From Turbatrix aceti (taxonomy: Eukaryota > Nematoda > Chromadorea > Rhabditida > Panagrolaimidae), in contig OZ017768.1 in NCBI GenBank assembly GCA_963969345.1, positions 11,076,193-11,140,192 on the forward strand: a stretch of 64,000 bases of DNA, given 5' to 3'. Below, one piece after another: positions 50,326 through 61,234 of this stretch; the first letter of the stretch is position 1, and every line of letters begins with the position of its first letter. The translations under genes were made by a program, and so were the position numbers. The notes beneath the pieces are model-generated. The model was not told the DNA's origin. It did not search any database and saw nothing but the letters and a program-made list of their open reading frames with translations.

Positions 50326-50348
50326 AGTTAGTGCACACAACAAACAGA

Positions 50349-50531
50349 ATGGTTCTAAACAGCTACAATTACGAACCCGATCCAGAGGATGATAATGAAG
50401 AAGAAGACGACAACGGATACGGCGAGTACAGCGATGATCCAAGCGGTGTGAAAGATGGAGCTAACGCAAGCGAAGAACAACTTCGCACTGCAGAGGAGCA
50501 GGATGCAAACGGCAACAACAACATTGCTTGA
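50349..50531 (+). CDS. Short acidic disordered protein
   Basis: The single exon encodes 60 residues, the same length as the gene at 45681: MVLNSYNYEPDPEDDNEEED, then NGYGEYSDDPSGVKDGANAS and an Asn/Glu-rich tail. YGEYS(D/E)DPS is the family motif. An acceptor (TTTTTTCCAG) ends at 50325, 23 nt before the ATG. AATAAA is at 50612. It has no signal peptide and is highly acidic, with a run of Asp/Glu. Probably disordered; function unknown. Confidence 0.6.
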   Translation: MVLNSYNYEPDPEDDNEEEDDNGYGEYSDDPSGVKDGANASEEQLRTAEEQDANGNNNIA

Positions 50532-50918
50532 TTGCATCGACACTGCATACTTTTGTTTTTTTTGTAATTTTGCTTTTGTTTCCTAAATTGGTCCAGTTGA
50601 AGTAATTTGAAAATAAATTCCTATCTTTGTATGTTCAACGTTCCTATCCTCGTGTATGTCAAGTAAAAAATAAAAAAATAATAATAACACGCAACCAGAG
50701 TTTACAAAAAACTTCAGCATTGATTGCGATGCTATCAATGCTTTATCAAAAAAAATTTATCGACGAACATACTTGGCAAATACGCTGACTGAGATTCGAG
50801 AGGTTGTTTTTTAACTTTGAAAATATACGTTTGTAGATTTAGAAACAATGGTTTTATTTTAAGAACCAGATGATTGATCAATCAATCAATCAACATTTAC
50901 TCTTTTTTGTATACTAGC

Positions 50919-51020
50919 CAGGGTGGCAAGTCGCCACTGGCGACACGGGGGATGTCCCCGAGGAATTATCATCGGGATCCTCGGGGATTCTCCCACCTAA
51001 AAGTAATCCCCGGGGGATTT
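50919..51020. repeat. hAT-like end with GGGGAT-type low complexity
   Basis: CAGGGTGGCAAGTCGCC looks like a hAT terminal end and is followed by palindromic GATCCTCGGGGAT-type DNA, the same plan as the other MITEs here. I could not find a matching right end or duplication, so it is probably a truncated element. Confidence 0.4.
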
Positions 51021-51401
51021 GGCGATCAAAATTAAAAAAAAGCGTATTTTTGCGTTTTTTTTCTATGATACTTTTTTAAGTCAAATTTACTGAGATTCAA
51101 TAATGAGAAAAACATCTAAGTTTTGAAGTTTTGAATTCGATAGTAATGGTTGTTTTGCGTTGATCACGGTTCAAACCACCATCAGTTGTTTTGACTTTGC
51201 AATTATTTTATTTTTTACTGAGCTTTCCATCTCGATTTGACAATTCAAGTGATAAGGTTTTATACCAGAGCATCGTTATCGGCATGTAAAGTTACAGGAC
51301 ACCAATGTGGCTACACATAACCACACATCACGACTTTTTTCGAGCAACAAAGGTCATGTCATATTTATAACTGACAATAACTCAAATTACGAAGCTCGAA
51401 G

Positions 51402-51608
51402 CTCAAGGAGTGGTACGAAACGGCCCTGCTGCGCAAAGTCAGGTTCGCCAAGAAGCCAGCAACGGACAACTGGGCAACCCGCCTAAGCCACTGGAAGCCG
51501 CAAGACCAGCCAAAGAACAAGCGTCCGCCAGGCCACCCTCCGATGCGATGGACCGACGACTTTTCGGCCTTTCAGAACGCTCCTGCTAAGGACTACGACG
51601 TGACGCAG
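51402..51608 (+). pseudogene. LINE retrotransposon relic
   Basis: An open frame of about 69 codons without a start reads TRLSHWKPQ ... RPPGHPPMRWTDDF, the typical C-terminal tail of non-LTR retrotransposon polymerases. It is related to the relic at 36801 but better kept. No polymerase core was found. Confidence 0.65.
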
Positions 51609-52051
51609 GTAGCTACGATTGACGGCGCCATCTTCGTGCAATCTCAATGCCAATTTGGTCTTCGGGGAGCTAAATTTTACTTTTTTGATAATTAACGATG
51701 ATTCGATTTTGACACAGGAAAAATATTGAGACTGAATTGTATGACATTCTAATTTGTCTATATTTGATGATACCTGAGTTGGAAAAAAATATTTTTGTCT
51801 TGAAAAATATCATTAAATTTTAAACTATGGATCCTCATTTTTTGCAGCGCGTCTTTTTTTAAATTACAGATTGTTTATCTTCTCTTTCAAGATCAATTCG
51901 TCATGCCTGTCATAGGACCAAGTTAAGATGAAGCATGTACTACATGTTATCAGTAAAGTTGATAACATTTTATTTTTTGTACAATGAAGCGATTCACTCA
52001 ATTTTCTTCAATATTGTTTTGTGGCGACCTATTAATTTCCTACTTTTTAGA

Positions 52052-52252
52052 ATGTCTGCTGAATCTCAAAACGATCCAACACTCGATTTCTCGGATCAGT
52101 TCAGCGCTAATTCACCTGCGTTTTCGGCTGATGACTTTAAAGACATGGACGCTAATGAAAATGACGATGAGTACGTGCACGTACACACTCACCCTGATTT
52201 TCTCCCTTCTGAACCCAACCCAGAATCAGACGACGAAGACCGAAAAACGTAA
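52052..52252 (+). CDS. Short acidic disordered protein, outlying member
   Basis: A 66-residue frame: MSAESQNDPTLDFSDQFSAN, then DFKDMDANENDDEY, HVHTHPDF and an Asp/Glu-rich end. The acceptor TACTTTTTAG ends 1 nt before the ATG, so a trans-spliced leader would sit almost on the start. AATAAA is at 52470. It shares size, acidity and location with the cluster, but not the YGEYS motif. Function unknown. Confidence 0.5.
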   Translation: MSAESQNDPTLDFSDQFSANSPAFSADDFKDMDANENDDEYVHVHTHPDFLPSEPNPESDDEDRKT

Positions 52253-53071
52253 AAAACGTCGGGTTCAATCGATGCTGCTTATTTGTTGAATTCAATATGA
52301 ATGCAATGCAGGCTACAATTTTTCAGCAAATTTATGTTGCTGAATCTGAATTGGAGCTGTTCAGTATAATTGGAAGCGTCGCCAGACGTTAATAAAAACT
52401 TGCAGCGCTTGCGCCTAAAACAAAATTCCAAAAAGTATATTAATAATATCTGTATCGTTCAAACTTGAAAATAAAGTTTGTATAATATTCACTGGGATCC
52501 AGTCTTGGGTTTCACTTTTCGTGGCACTTGCGGATCGGCAAACAGGTGTCTATTAAACGCGGGTTGTGATGAAGAAAAATGCTGGAGCCGCAGATGTACT
52601 AGATATGATCTCATGATTTTTAATTCTTACATCCGTGCAATACTTCTTGCATGACTGTTCTTTGGTAGTTGATAAGATAAGGCCACCATTTTGATCGCCA
52701 AACAATGTTGTAGCAATATGGTAACCTTGATCATTCCCGAATAATCAAAAAAATATGTTTTTAACAGCATCTTAGAAAAGGCATTTTTATCAAAATTGTC
52801 AAATTTGTTACAATAACTAGATATGACCTTCTGTGATTCGCAGAAGTCCACGATCCAGTTATTATGTAAATCTAAACATTATAGAGATCGCCAGCACTTA
52901 TTTTCAACAAATTGTAAAAATCGAAGTTGCAAAAATTGAAGTTGCAAAATTCAAAGTAGTGTCACTAAACCCATTTTCACAAGCACTCTTGTTTATTCAT
53001 TTTATTATGCAAAATGCTATCACAAAACAAGGCAATTCTAAACAAAGTATATTTTGTAAACAAAAGCTAAA

Positions 53072-53510
53072 TTAATCCAAGAACGTAACTTCAGTCAAGT
53101 TTAGCCATGGTTGTTCCCAAACCCTAGCTCTGATTTTCTAAAATTTGATTGCGTTAAATTTAAAACGTTAAACAAAACAAAAAAGTTACCTGAATATTTT
53201 CGGCTAAAAAGCTATTTGGTTTCAGAATGGCAGATGCCAGAGATTCATTTTTTAAAATGTTAGTTTCAAGAATCTGCAAGTCAAGCCAATACAGAACACC
53301 TGACACAATCTGGGACGAAGCACGGTCCACTTTGTACAGCGCGTTGAAGTAAGAGCTGTTGGAAAGTTCATTGTATTCTCCAACGATGATGACAGCTTTT
53401 GCTAATATTTCGGGCGAGTTGGCGTCTTGTTCCACCTGGCCACCGATTAGTACGCATGATGCGTAAAACGTGAAACAAAAAAATAATATATTTTTTATCA
53501 CAGCTTCCAT
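53072..53510 (-). CDS. Secreted cystatin (cysteine protease inhibitor)
   Basis: Two exons, 53510-53190 and 53137-53072, phase 0, give 128 residues. A signal peptide is followed by the N-terminal Gly pair (LIGGQVEQD), the first hairpin QIVSG (family Q-x-V-x-G) and, in exon 2, the second hairpin VWEQPW. All three wedge parts that block papain-like proteases are present. No Cys remain in the mature part, so the disulfides usual in type-2 cystatins are missing. Nematode cystatins act on the worm's own cathepsins or, in parasites, on host ones; which applies here cannot be told. The minus-strand AATAAA is near 52990. It is a paralogue of the gene at 55885-56270. Confidence 0.85.
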
Positions 53511-53824
53511 GTTTGAAAATACGATTTGGGCGAGCAGTTTATAAAGCTTTTCAGGGCTGATAAAAAAAGATTTTATTTTTTGTATATAAAGTGAAAAAAA
53601 AGAGTTAGAAAACATAAACAAATTTAGATCAAATAACAGTTTTTTTGCTGAAAATAAAAATGTTTGTCAAATAAAATATTTTTTGCGCACGCAATTAAAA
53701 AATAAATTATCTGAGAAAATGAATAAAATATTGGAAAATTACTTATGAAAAATTTGAGACATTTATTACAAAAATCCTGGTGATATGGTGGAACATACAG
53801 AGCCACCATCAATGATCTGACTTG

Positions 53825-54065
53825 CAGCAGTTGTACTATGTTCTGTGTGTTGCAGTCAGTCTCTTCCTGCTGGCCGCAGGGTATTCATCCCGACGCACAC
53901 GCTCTGACATTCAAAAGCCCAATCGTCCGTCTAAAACGGTGTGGTGTTATGCCACCGTGAAAAAACGACGCCATCATCCCGGGATGATTTTGGCAAGTCA
54001 CGGGATGATGGCGTTGGGCTCAATTAGTACTTGGATCGGATGCGTCCTGGAAATCCGGGGAGCCC
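53825..54065. repeat. Duplicated segment upstream of the first cystatin
   Basis: About 240 bp that match 56745-56980. Together with the cystatin genes this marks an old segmental duplication. In the best-conserved part one plus-strand frame ends at the same place in both copies: IHPDAHALTF ... GVMPP-stop here and IHPDAHVLEF ... GVKPP-stop there. It may be a remnant exon or a shared control region. Confidence 0.55.
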
Positions 54066-54098
54066 CAAGTTTTTTTTCCCATTTTGACATGCATAATA

Positions 54099-55674
54099 CA
54101 GTAGCGCGCAAAAGTACAAGTGTGAACATTAATTTGTACCGTGCTCTGTTCAAACGTGTTGGTTGGGGCTCAAATTTTTTTTGGTAAACACCCTTGCGTC
54201 TAGCCTCAGCATTACCAAGTTTCAGACAGATTCGTTAAAAAATGGATTTTTGCGATATCGATTTGTACAGTGCGCGCAAGCAAAAGTCCAAGTGTAAGGT
54301 GCGTTTTCTGAAGCGAAGAAGCATTTCTTGAAGTATGATGGCGTTTATTGCGTTTATATATAGTATTTTGTATGTTTTATTGATTTGAAACGTATATTGC
54401 ACGAGACATAGATTTTATCGGGAAAATGAAGATGACAAAAGGTCATTTCAAAGGTTTACTCCTCTAGGTTGGCTTCGAAGGCTCTGGACATCGGGAATTT
54501 AGTTTTATCCACCGTCCCAGTGCTTGAAGTGATAGCAGTAATTGTCTGCACAATTCATAAACGCAGCCAACCCTCTATCGTTACAAACACGAACGATAAA
54601 AAGTTTTTTCTAATGTTGAGGTAGAACTTCGAGTTGGCTCAAGTTGATAAAAATGAAAATCGCAGGCAACGTGGATGTGATAAAATTAGCCCTGTGGTTC
54701 TAAGACAATGCCTACAAGTTGCCAAATACAAATGACAACCACTTTCCGCTTATCCACCTGTTTCCGCAAAGAACGGGACGATAAACCTGTAACTCCGATA
54801 AACCCCAACATTGTGGTAGATGACAATTGGTCGGAAGAAGGTGGTAAGATATGGTTTTTTACTTTGAAAACGATCAACGTACCACTAAACACACAACAGA
54901 AACTGATTCACACTTTATTTATGGCTTCGGTAGAATTTTTGATAATGCTCAATTTTTCGATATTGACTTAAACTTGTGAAATATTTTAGCGTCTTCCACT
55001 TCTGTGGGGAAAAACATGTCACTGAGGAGAAATGTTATCAATTATGTTTGGCAACTTGTAGGCATTGTTTTAGAACCACAGGACTAATTTTATCACCTCC
55101 CCGTTGCCTGCAATTTTCATTTTTATCAACTTGAGCCAACTCGAAGTTCTACCTCAACATTAGAAAATTTTTTTTATTGTCCGTGTTTGTAACGACAGAG
55201 GGTTGGCTGTGTTTATAAATTGTGCAAACAGTTACTGCTATCATTGCAAGCACTGGGACGGTGGATAAAACTAAATTCCCGATGTCCAGAGCCTTCGAAG
55301 CCAACCTAGAGGAGTAAACCTTTGAAATGACCTTTTGTCATCTTCATTTTCCCGATAAAATCTATGTCTCGTGCAATATACGTTTCAAATCAATAAAACA
55401 TACAAAATACTATATATAAACGCAATAAACGCCATCATACTTCAAGAAATGCTTCTTCGCTTCAGAAAACGCACCTTACACTTGGACTTTTGCTTGCGCG
55501 CACTGTACAAATCGATATCGCAAAAATCCATTTTTTAACGAATCTGTCTGAAACTTGGCAATGCTGAGGCTAGACGCAAGGGTGTTTACCAAAAAAAATT
55601 TGAGCCCCAACCAACACGTTTGAACAGAGCACGGTACAAATTAATGTTCACACTTGTACTTTTGCGCGCTACTG
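54099..55674. mobile_element. Long foldback element of Tc1/mariner type
   Basis: The element is 1576 bp with inverted arms of about 630 bp (54099 to about 54730, and about 55045 to 55674) around a 315-bp centre. Ends read CAGTAGCGCGCAAAAGTACA and the complement, each next to TA (54097-54098 and 55675-55676), as expected of Tc1/mariner transposition. A related GCGCGCAAGCAAAAGTCCAA motif recurs inside each arm. No transposase was found. It sits between the two duplicated cystatin units. Confidence 0.9.
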
Positions 55675-55884
55675 TAAATTGTTATCTTTACTGATAATTT
55701 TTAGGCCGTAATTACTCAATTTAAAAACGCCGAATGACTTCTCGTAATTTTTTTACTGCACCTAAATCTTGAAATTTTCGGTCGTCGTGATTTATTGTAT
55801 GTATTTTTTTAAGCATTGGTATAGTCAACATAAGTGATGCAAAAACGTACATGTTGAGAGTCGGAACCCGTCACTCGTAGTGCC

Positions 55885-56270
55885 TCAATTGAACGTAACC
55901 TGCGTGAAGTTCTCCCACGGGCGTTGATAGATTTCCGCATTCACTGTCTAGAAAATAAAGAAAGCAATCAGACTCAAAACTTTTATCAAAAATGACATAC
56001 ATGTAATTTGGTCAAATCCGGCTTGGCAGTCTCAAGATTGAGTTCACCCTGATTTTTGAGAGCATCGGTTGGGGCAAGCTTGAGTTTGAGGCGATAGATG
56101 ACTCCGGCCACGACCTGCGAAGAGGCTTCTTCAATCTCGTGAATCTTGTGAAGGTTGAGGCTGTTAGACTGCTGATTGTAGTGGTCCAGAGCAACGGCAG
56201 CGGCCTGCTTGACGTCGGACGAGTTGACGTCCTGCTGCTTCTGGCCTCCGCAAACGACGTGTCCTGGCAT
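55885..56270 (-). CDS. Cystatin without a signal peptide
   Basis: Two exons, 56270-56001 and 55947-55885, phase 0, give 110 residues. The Gly pair (VVCGGQ), hairpin SSQVVAG and C-terminal QRPW are all intact. The start MPGHVVCGG leaves no room for a signal peptide, unlike the paralogue at 53072-53510. An acceptor-like GAATTTTTAG ends about 16 nt before the ATG, so a separate upstream secretion exon is unlikely but not excluded. The product would act in the cytosol. The intron is at the same place as in the paralogue. Confidence 0.85.
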
Positions 56271-56744
56271 GATAGAAACGGTAATACTAAAAATTCGTCA
56301 GTTAAGGAAATAACCACCAATTTTATTACAACGCGTAAAAAATAGGAGACGGCTCGCGTAAACAAAGTGAGGTATAAACACGCCACTTTTCGACAAAAAC
56401 AATCAATAGGGCAGAAAAAGAAACTGGTTGAAAAAACGAACACACGTCTTCTGATGCAACGTTTAGCAAGCAGTTAGCAAGCGTGACTCACGGTACTAAA
56501 AAAAGGTAAACGAAAACCGCAGAGAAGTAAACAAAGAAGAAACGCAATGATCAGAATCAAACAAAAAACATAAACAAAATTGTTAAATCAGACATTTAAC
56601 GAACGATCGTTGAGTCTAATTCGAAAACAAGCTAAGCTGGTCATGCTTTGACAAAAGGGACGAGATGTTGTCCATTTATATGTTGTTGTGAAAATGCAAG
56701 CTGAAATGCTGTAACCCGTGACGACGAACAGTGCGCCCTATCAA

Positions 56745-56980
56745 CAGTTTGTCCTACTGCAGCAATACAACATCGCTGGATACAAAGTGTGTTGCAGCTG
56801 GCTGCAAGTTATCCATCCAGACGCACACGTGCTGGAATTTTTAAATTTGAGTCTAAAACTGCTTGGGGTCAAACCACCGTGAAAAGACGATGCCATCATC
56901 CCGATTCGGCATGTCGAACACGGTCAGCTCAGTTAGTTCTTGGATCGGGGACGTCCTGGGAATCCTGAGTTTCCATGCTT
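56745..56980. repeat. Duplicated segment upstream of the second cystatin
   Basis: Partner of 53825-54065, with differences often at third positions of the frame that reads IHPDAHVLEFLNLSLKLLGV. This hints at former or present coding, but no start codon is in frame. Confidence 0.5.
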
Positions 56981-57221
56981 TTTCTATTTCGCTTCATTTT
57001 TTGATCCATGTGTTCCGCATTCCGAAAAACACTACTTTTGTTACGATTTCCAAGCTAATATGATGCTATGTAAATTGTTGACTTTTAAGTAATATAAATC
57101 ATTTAAATTAAATTATTGTTGTTAAAAACATAGGAATCTACAAATTTCTTTCCCCCTATCGAAAATCAGTTCGGAAACACGCAAAAATAGTGTTGTACAG
57201 ATTAGGGAAGCAAAAGAAGCT

Positions 57222-57292
57222 TGCATCGGCCGGGAATCGAACCCGGGCCGCCCGCGTGGCAGGCGAGCATTCTACCACTGAACCACCGATGC
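57222..57292 (-). tRNA. tRNA-Gly (GCC)
   Basis: On the minus strand the sequence begins GCATCGGTGGTTCAGTGG and ends GATTCCCGGCCGATGC plus A. It folds as a cloverleaf: acceptor stem GCATCGG/CCGATGC, D arm with GGTTCAGTGGTAGA, anticodon loop TGCCACG (anticodon GCC), and T arm GGGTTCGATTCCC. There is no intron. A and B boxes are canonical. It should be functional. Confidence 0.97.
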
Positions 57293-57721
57293 TGCGGTTT
57301 TCGGCGTACCCCGAGGGTTTATAAATCCACTGCCCGGCTATCTTGACCTAGATTATGCGGATCGCTGCGCGTACAACGCTGGGAAACATAAGACGCCCGG
57401 GAAAGGGTTTTCTGACTGACTGAATCGGTGAAACATAAAAAACCAACCTGTTGCCTGTTGGGGCGTCCAGAAGCCGTGCACCTTATAGGCAAATTCACTT
57501 GATGCCTCTGCAGCGTATTGCACTAGGCGGCGGTCTGTCGTGCAAAACGCAGACGTCGTAATATTTGGAAGTAAATAAATTATCGGATTTTAAAAACTAT
57601 TCTTATATTACCGTCTTACTGTCATTTGTTCCGTTTTTATAGAAGATAAATCAAAAGATATACAAAAATAGTAACGTAGACAATGAATAAAGTAAAAAAG
57701 TGTGTTTTCTGTAAAATTCAA

Positions 57722-58936
57722 TCATTCTGGATCCTCGGGCTGTTGCGCATCGCCGAGGCTATCCGGTGTATCGCTTATGCTACCGCATTCATCGACATCA
57801 GAATCACCACTGTTATTCAAGCTTTCAGTAGGCCCATTCCTCGAGAGTGCTCCAAAATCGTCGTTACCTGCTGAAATCGACACCGGCTGACTCCTGGGAG
57901 TTCGATGCAGGTGATTGTCATCCAGCGATGTTGGCTTCGCCCCCGTTGATAAATTCTGTCGCCCGGTAGACAGCTTTTCGACGTCGTGGAGTGACCTCGA
58001 AGCAGACAAGAAGGGCGTCGAAGAAGAAGAAGGTCTGATTGTGATCGGCGCCGTAGGCGTCGTTGTCGGAACTTTGAGAAAGCACTTCGGAGGCGGAGCA
58101 GTCGTGTATCGGAGATTCATCTTGCCCGACGACGTGCTGAGGATGAGGACGTCTTCGTCAAATAAATCGCCCACTTCATCCATGGACAGGTGCTCGGATA
58201 TCATGACACGGTCTTGAAGCTGCCAATTGACGGGAGTGCCGACGTTCTCGTTGACGACTTGTAGTGCGTCGACGATTCGGAGGATTTCACTGAAAATAAT
58301 TATGAATATTAATTTCAGAAATTAAGTTTAAAAGATGTCCGAATGAATTTTTGTGCTGTAAATCAGCATGGGAAAAAAGAAAAGTAAATTTTGACGTCAT
58401 TTTTTGCTAAATTTTTTTTCAAATTCTGGACGACATCGTAACAAAAAGTAAAAAACTCACTTAAAATTCCTGCCTACCGCAGCCGGATAATCAATCTGTG
58501 CCCTGAGTTTTTTGTCCGGCGAAATAAAAAACACAGCCCTCGAAGCCAGCACCCGCTTTAGGTGATCGCGTTCGTCGATGTCAATAATGTTGAAGAGGTC
58601 GATGAGAGTAAAATGAATATCTGAGATTATGGGAAACGGTAGTGTGGTGTTCTTCGACGGCAAACGTCCCTTATATCTGTAGTGTAGGATATCCTTGATC
58701 CACTGCGCGTGCGTTTCAACGGAATCCCTCGTCAGAGCTATGAGTTTTACGTTTCGCTTTGTAAAGTCGTCAAACATTACCAATGCAGCCGCCATCTCAG
58801 TCGTGCTGATCGGATTGAAATCAGCAGGGTGTGAAAAAAGAACCGCCCAACTGTTTCCGATGAATTTATGGAAGTCTTCGATTGGACCTGGCCACGCCGC
58901 CGCCTCGAAGTTCGGAAACTCTTGTCCAATTTTCAT
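57722..58936 (-). CDS. 1-Cys peroxiredoxin-like protein lacking the peroxidatic Cys
   Basis: Two exons, 58936-58461 and 58289-57722, phase 2, give 347 residues. The fold is peroxiredoxin 6: IGQEFPNFEA, LFSHPADFNP, the LIALTRDSVETHAQWIKDI helix, FPIISD, then NFNEILRIVDALQ and TPVNWQLQDRVMI. The catalytic motif should be HPxDFTPVCTTE but reads HPADFNPISTTE, codon AGC for TGC, so the reactive Cys is Ser. The lipase-like GDSWG of PRDX6 reads GNSWA. An Arg that supports catalysis is also changed. A Ser/Thr/Asp-rich C-terminal extension of about 110 residues is not found in the family. An acceptor ATTCCAG ends 9 nt before the ATG. It lies 460 bp behind GET4 on the same strand, so it could be a downstream operon gene. 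Confidence 0.88.
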
Positions 58937-59397
58937 TGAAATTTCTGGAATTTTTTTATTTTACATTAAAAAAAAGAAAAAAATACGCAGAAAAAAAATT
59001 TATTCATGGTTTTTTTGGGTCAATTTGATTGTAACCAAAATAAAACTGTTGTATCGTAACTCGAAAAACAATTTTGCGATATTCATTTTGCTCACAAAAG
59101 CAAAATCAATAGAAAGGAGTAACAATTCTCTGTATTTTTTACATTCGTTTTACGTCCTTTTTGCGTTCAAATATCTTTCATGCGCCTGAACACATCGATT
59201 TCGCCTCGAGTCGCCCTCAAAGCCAGTTAATCAATCTTTATCAAATCTATATCACCAAATACAACACGAAATTAATCCATCGATTACTGAAAAAATCCAT
59301 CTTCTCAGAAAATCCATTAGTTACCCCGTCCCCAGGTAAGCGATGAGAGTCAAAACTCGTCGATGCGGAAGAAAGTTCCTTACTCTCTCCGTCGGTT

Positions 59398-60830
59398 TCA
59401 GTCCAAGTCCATGTCGTCGTTGTTCACCCCAACAGATGGCGCCGCGACGGGTAGTTCCTGCTCGTGTTCGCTTTCCTCGTGGGTCTCGACCGCGTCTTCG
59501 TACGTATCCGTATCAATAAGAATTCCGGGAGGCGTTACGGCGTCTGCAGCATCGTCCATGGTTCGGAACGTCGCATCTGAGACTGCAGATGGCCAGCTTT
59601 TCAGGGCAATGGCTTTGGCGCTTTCAGTTTCGAGTTCCTCGTCAGCAGAGTAATTGTCGCTTCTCGCAGCGCTGTCTTTCGGTGGCATGAGACCCTGAAA
59701 GAGGTTGCCGAAGATGCCGGAGAGGCCGTGCTGCTGTCGGGACGGAGGTGGGGCGTTGAAGAAAAGCTGGGCTACCTTGTCGAGAGAGCCACGGTAGTTG
59801 CAATCGCCATCGATTACGTTTTTGTACTTTGTGGCGAGGTGGAAGAACCAATGAAGCTGGAGAGACAAAAACTAGTTATTTAAGACATTTTTAGCATTTA
59901 CATTAGTGTTTGCGTAAAATGCGCATTACTCCTAAAAAAGTTAAAAACTCACATTTCTGTGCTGTACCGCAATCAGCAGGAGCCAAATCAAGTTCAAAAT
60001 CGGTGAACCCTTGAACGGAAAGTTCGAACTCAGCGAAGGATGCTTAGCTACAAAGTACGGCAGAAAAGCCTGGGCAATACGCAGCTTTCGGTAGGCCAGC
60101 AGCTGTAGCACCGCCTGCGACGCGTAATTGTCGGCTTCGTCGACATCCGAGGTATCGTGGTGGAGCGTGTACTCAATCAAAAAGTCGGCAAAGGCTTCCG
60201 GATTGTTGGCCAGGAGAAAATGGAGTCGTGCGGTATTGAACTCGCCTTGCTTCCAGTATACGTGAGCAAAAATGTTGTGGAGCGCAGGATCGCCTCGGAT
60301 TTTTCGAAATGATCGACTGGAGACGGTTTTTGACCAGTCAAAGATTTTATTGAGAAACGCCGTCCGTACGTCAGTATTTTTTTCGTCTTTTGAATCCACA
60401 TTCACCTGACTGATGGATGAGGGAAGGAAACCGAAGATCTAAATAAAATACGAAAAAAATATAAACAAACAAAAAAGTAGCGAAAACAAGTAAATTTATT
60501 CCAGTTAGTTATTTGCTAAATTTTCGTTTTTCCAAACAAACTTACGACTTTGATATTGTTATAAATCTCCGCTGACGCTGGGATGCTGAAAGACATGAGA
60601 GTATCTGCATATACATCAGCCAAATCAAGCACCGTAGTCTTCTCGTTGATAGATGCAAAGTGCACAGTGGCCGTGAAAAGCAGCGTAAGGCACTCGAGAG
60701 CCTGAGACGCATCTCGACACCTGTTTCTCACAGTCCGTAGAATTTGCAGGGCTTCATACGTGTTATTCTCGGCAACAGCGGACTCGAATTTTGCCTTGAA
60801 TTTGTCAAACTTTCCTGGAGTCGGGGGCAT
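59398..60830 (-). CDS. GET4 (TRC35), tail-anchored protein targeting
   Basis: Three exons, 60830-60546, 60438-59953, 59856-59398, all phase 0, give 409 residues. GET4 is an all-helical scaffold in the cytosol that links the BAG6/UBL4A complex to the TRC40 ATPase for insertion of tail-anchored proteins. Family blocks seen are the N-terminal helices (FKAKFESAVAENNTYEALQI), HNIFAHVYWKQGEFNTARLH, ASQAVLQLLAYRKLRIAQAF, LNLIWLLLIAVQHRN, and LDKVAQLFFNAPP with a GIFGNLFQGLM block. The acidic, Ser-rich C-terminus (about 90 residues, ending DDMDLD) is longer than in human TRC35 (327 residues). Confidence 0.92.
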
Positions 60831-61234
60831 TTCTCCTGCAAGTCACTACCGTGCTAATGTTCGAACTTGCGCAGAAAAGAAATAAAACCCGTGCAGAATC
60901 ATCATATCGTAATTCCACGAACTGTCACTTGCTAATTGATCGTAACCGTAAAAATCAATATCAAACTGGTCGTAAAACCAGAACTACGATTTTACCTCAA
61001 ATCTGACATTTTTTTTATCGGTTTATCGGATAAAAACAACAGACAAAAAATCATCACAAACATTATTGATAGAAAGAAATAACGGACAAAAGAGATAGGC
61101 CGAGAAAACGACAAAAATAAAAACTGACGCGTGTACAGGAATGAGATCATTCCCCGGCCCAACATCACAAAAAGGGGAGGGAAAGAAGTCTGACAACAAC
61201 ACAGTAGCCGGTCCTCAGAAGTGGTAAGCACTTA
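60831..61234. other. Spacer between GET4 and the foldback element
   Basis: Promoter side of GET4 and AT-rich spacer. No gene is supported. Confidence 0.4.
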
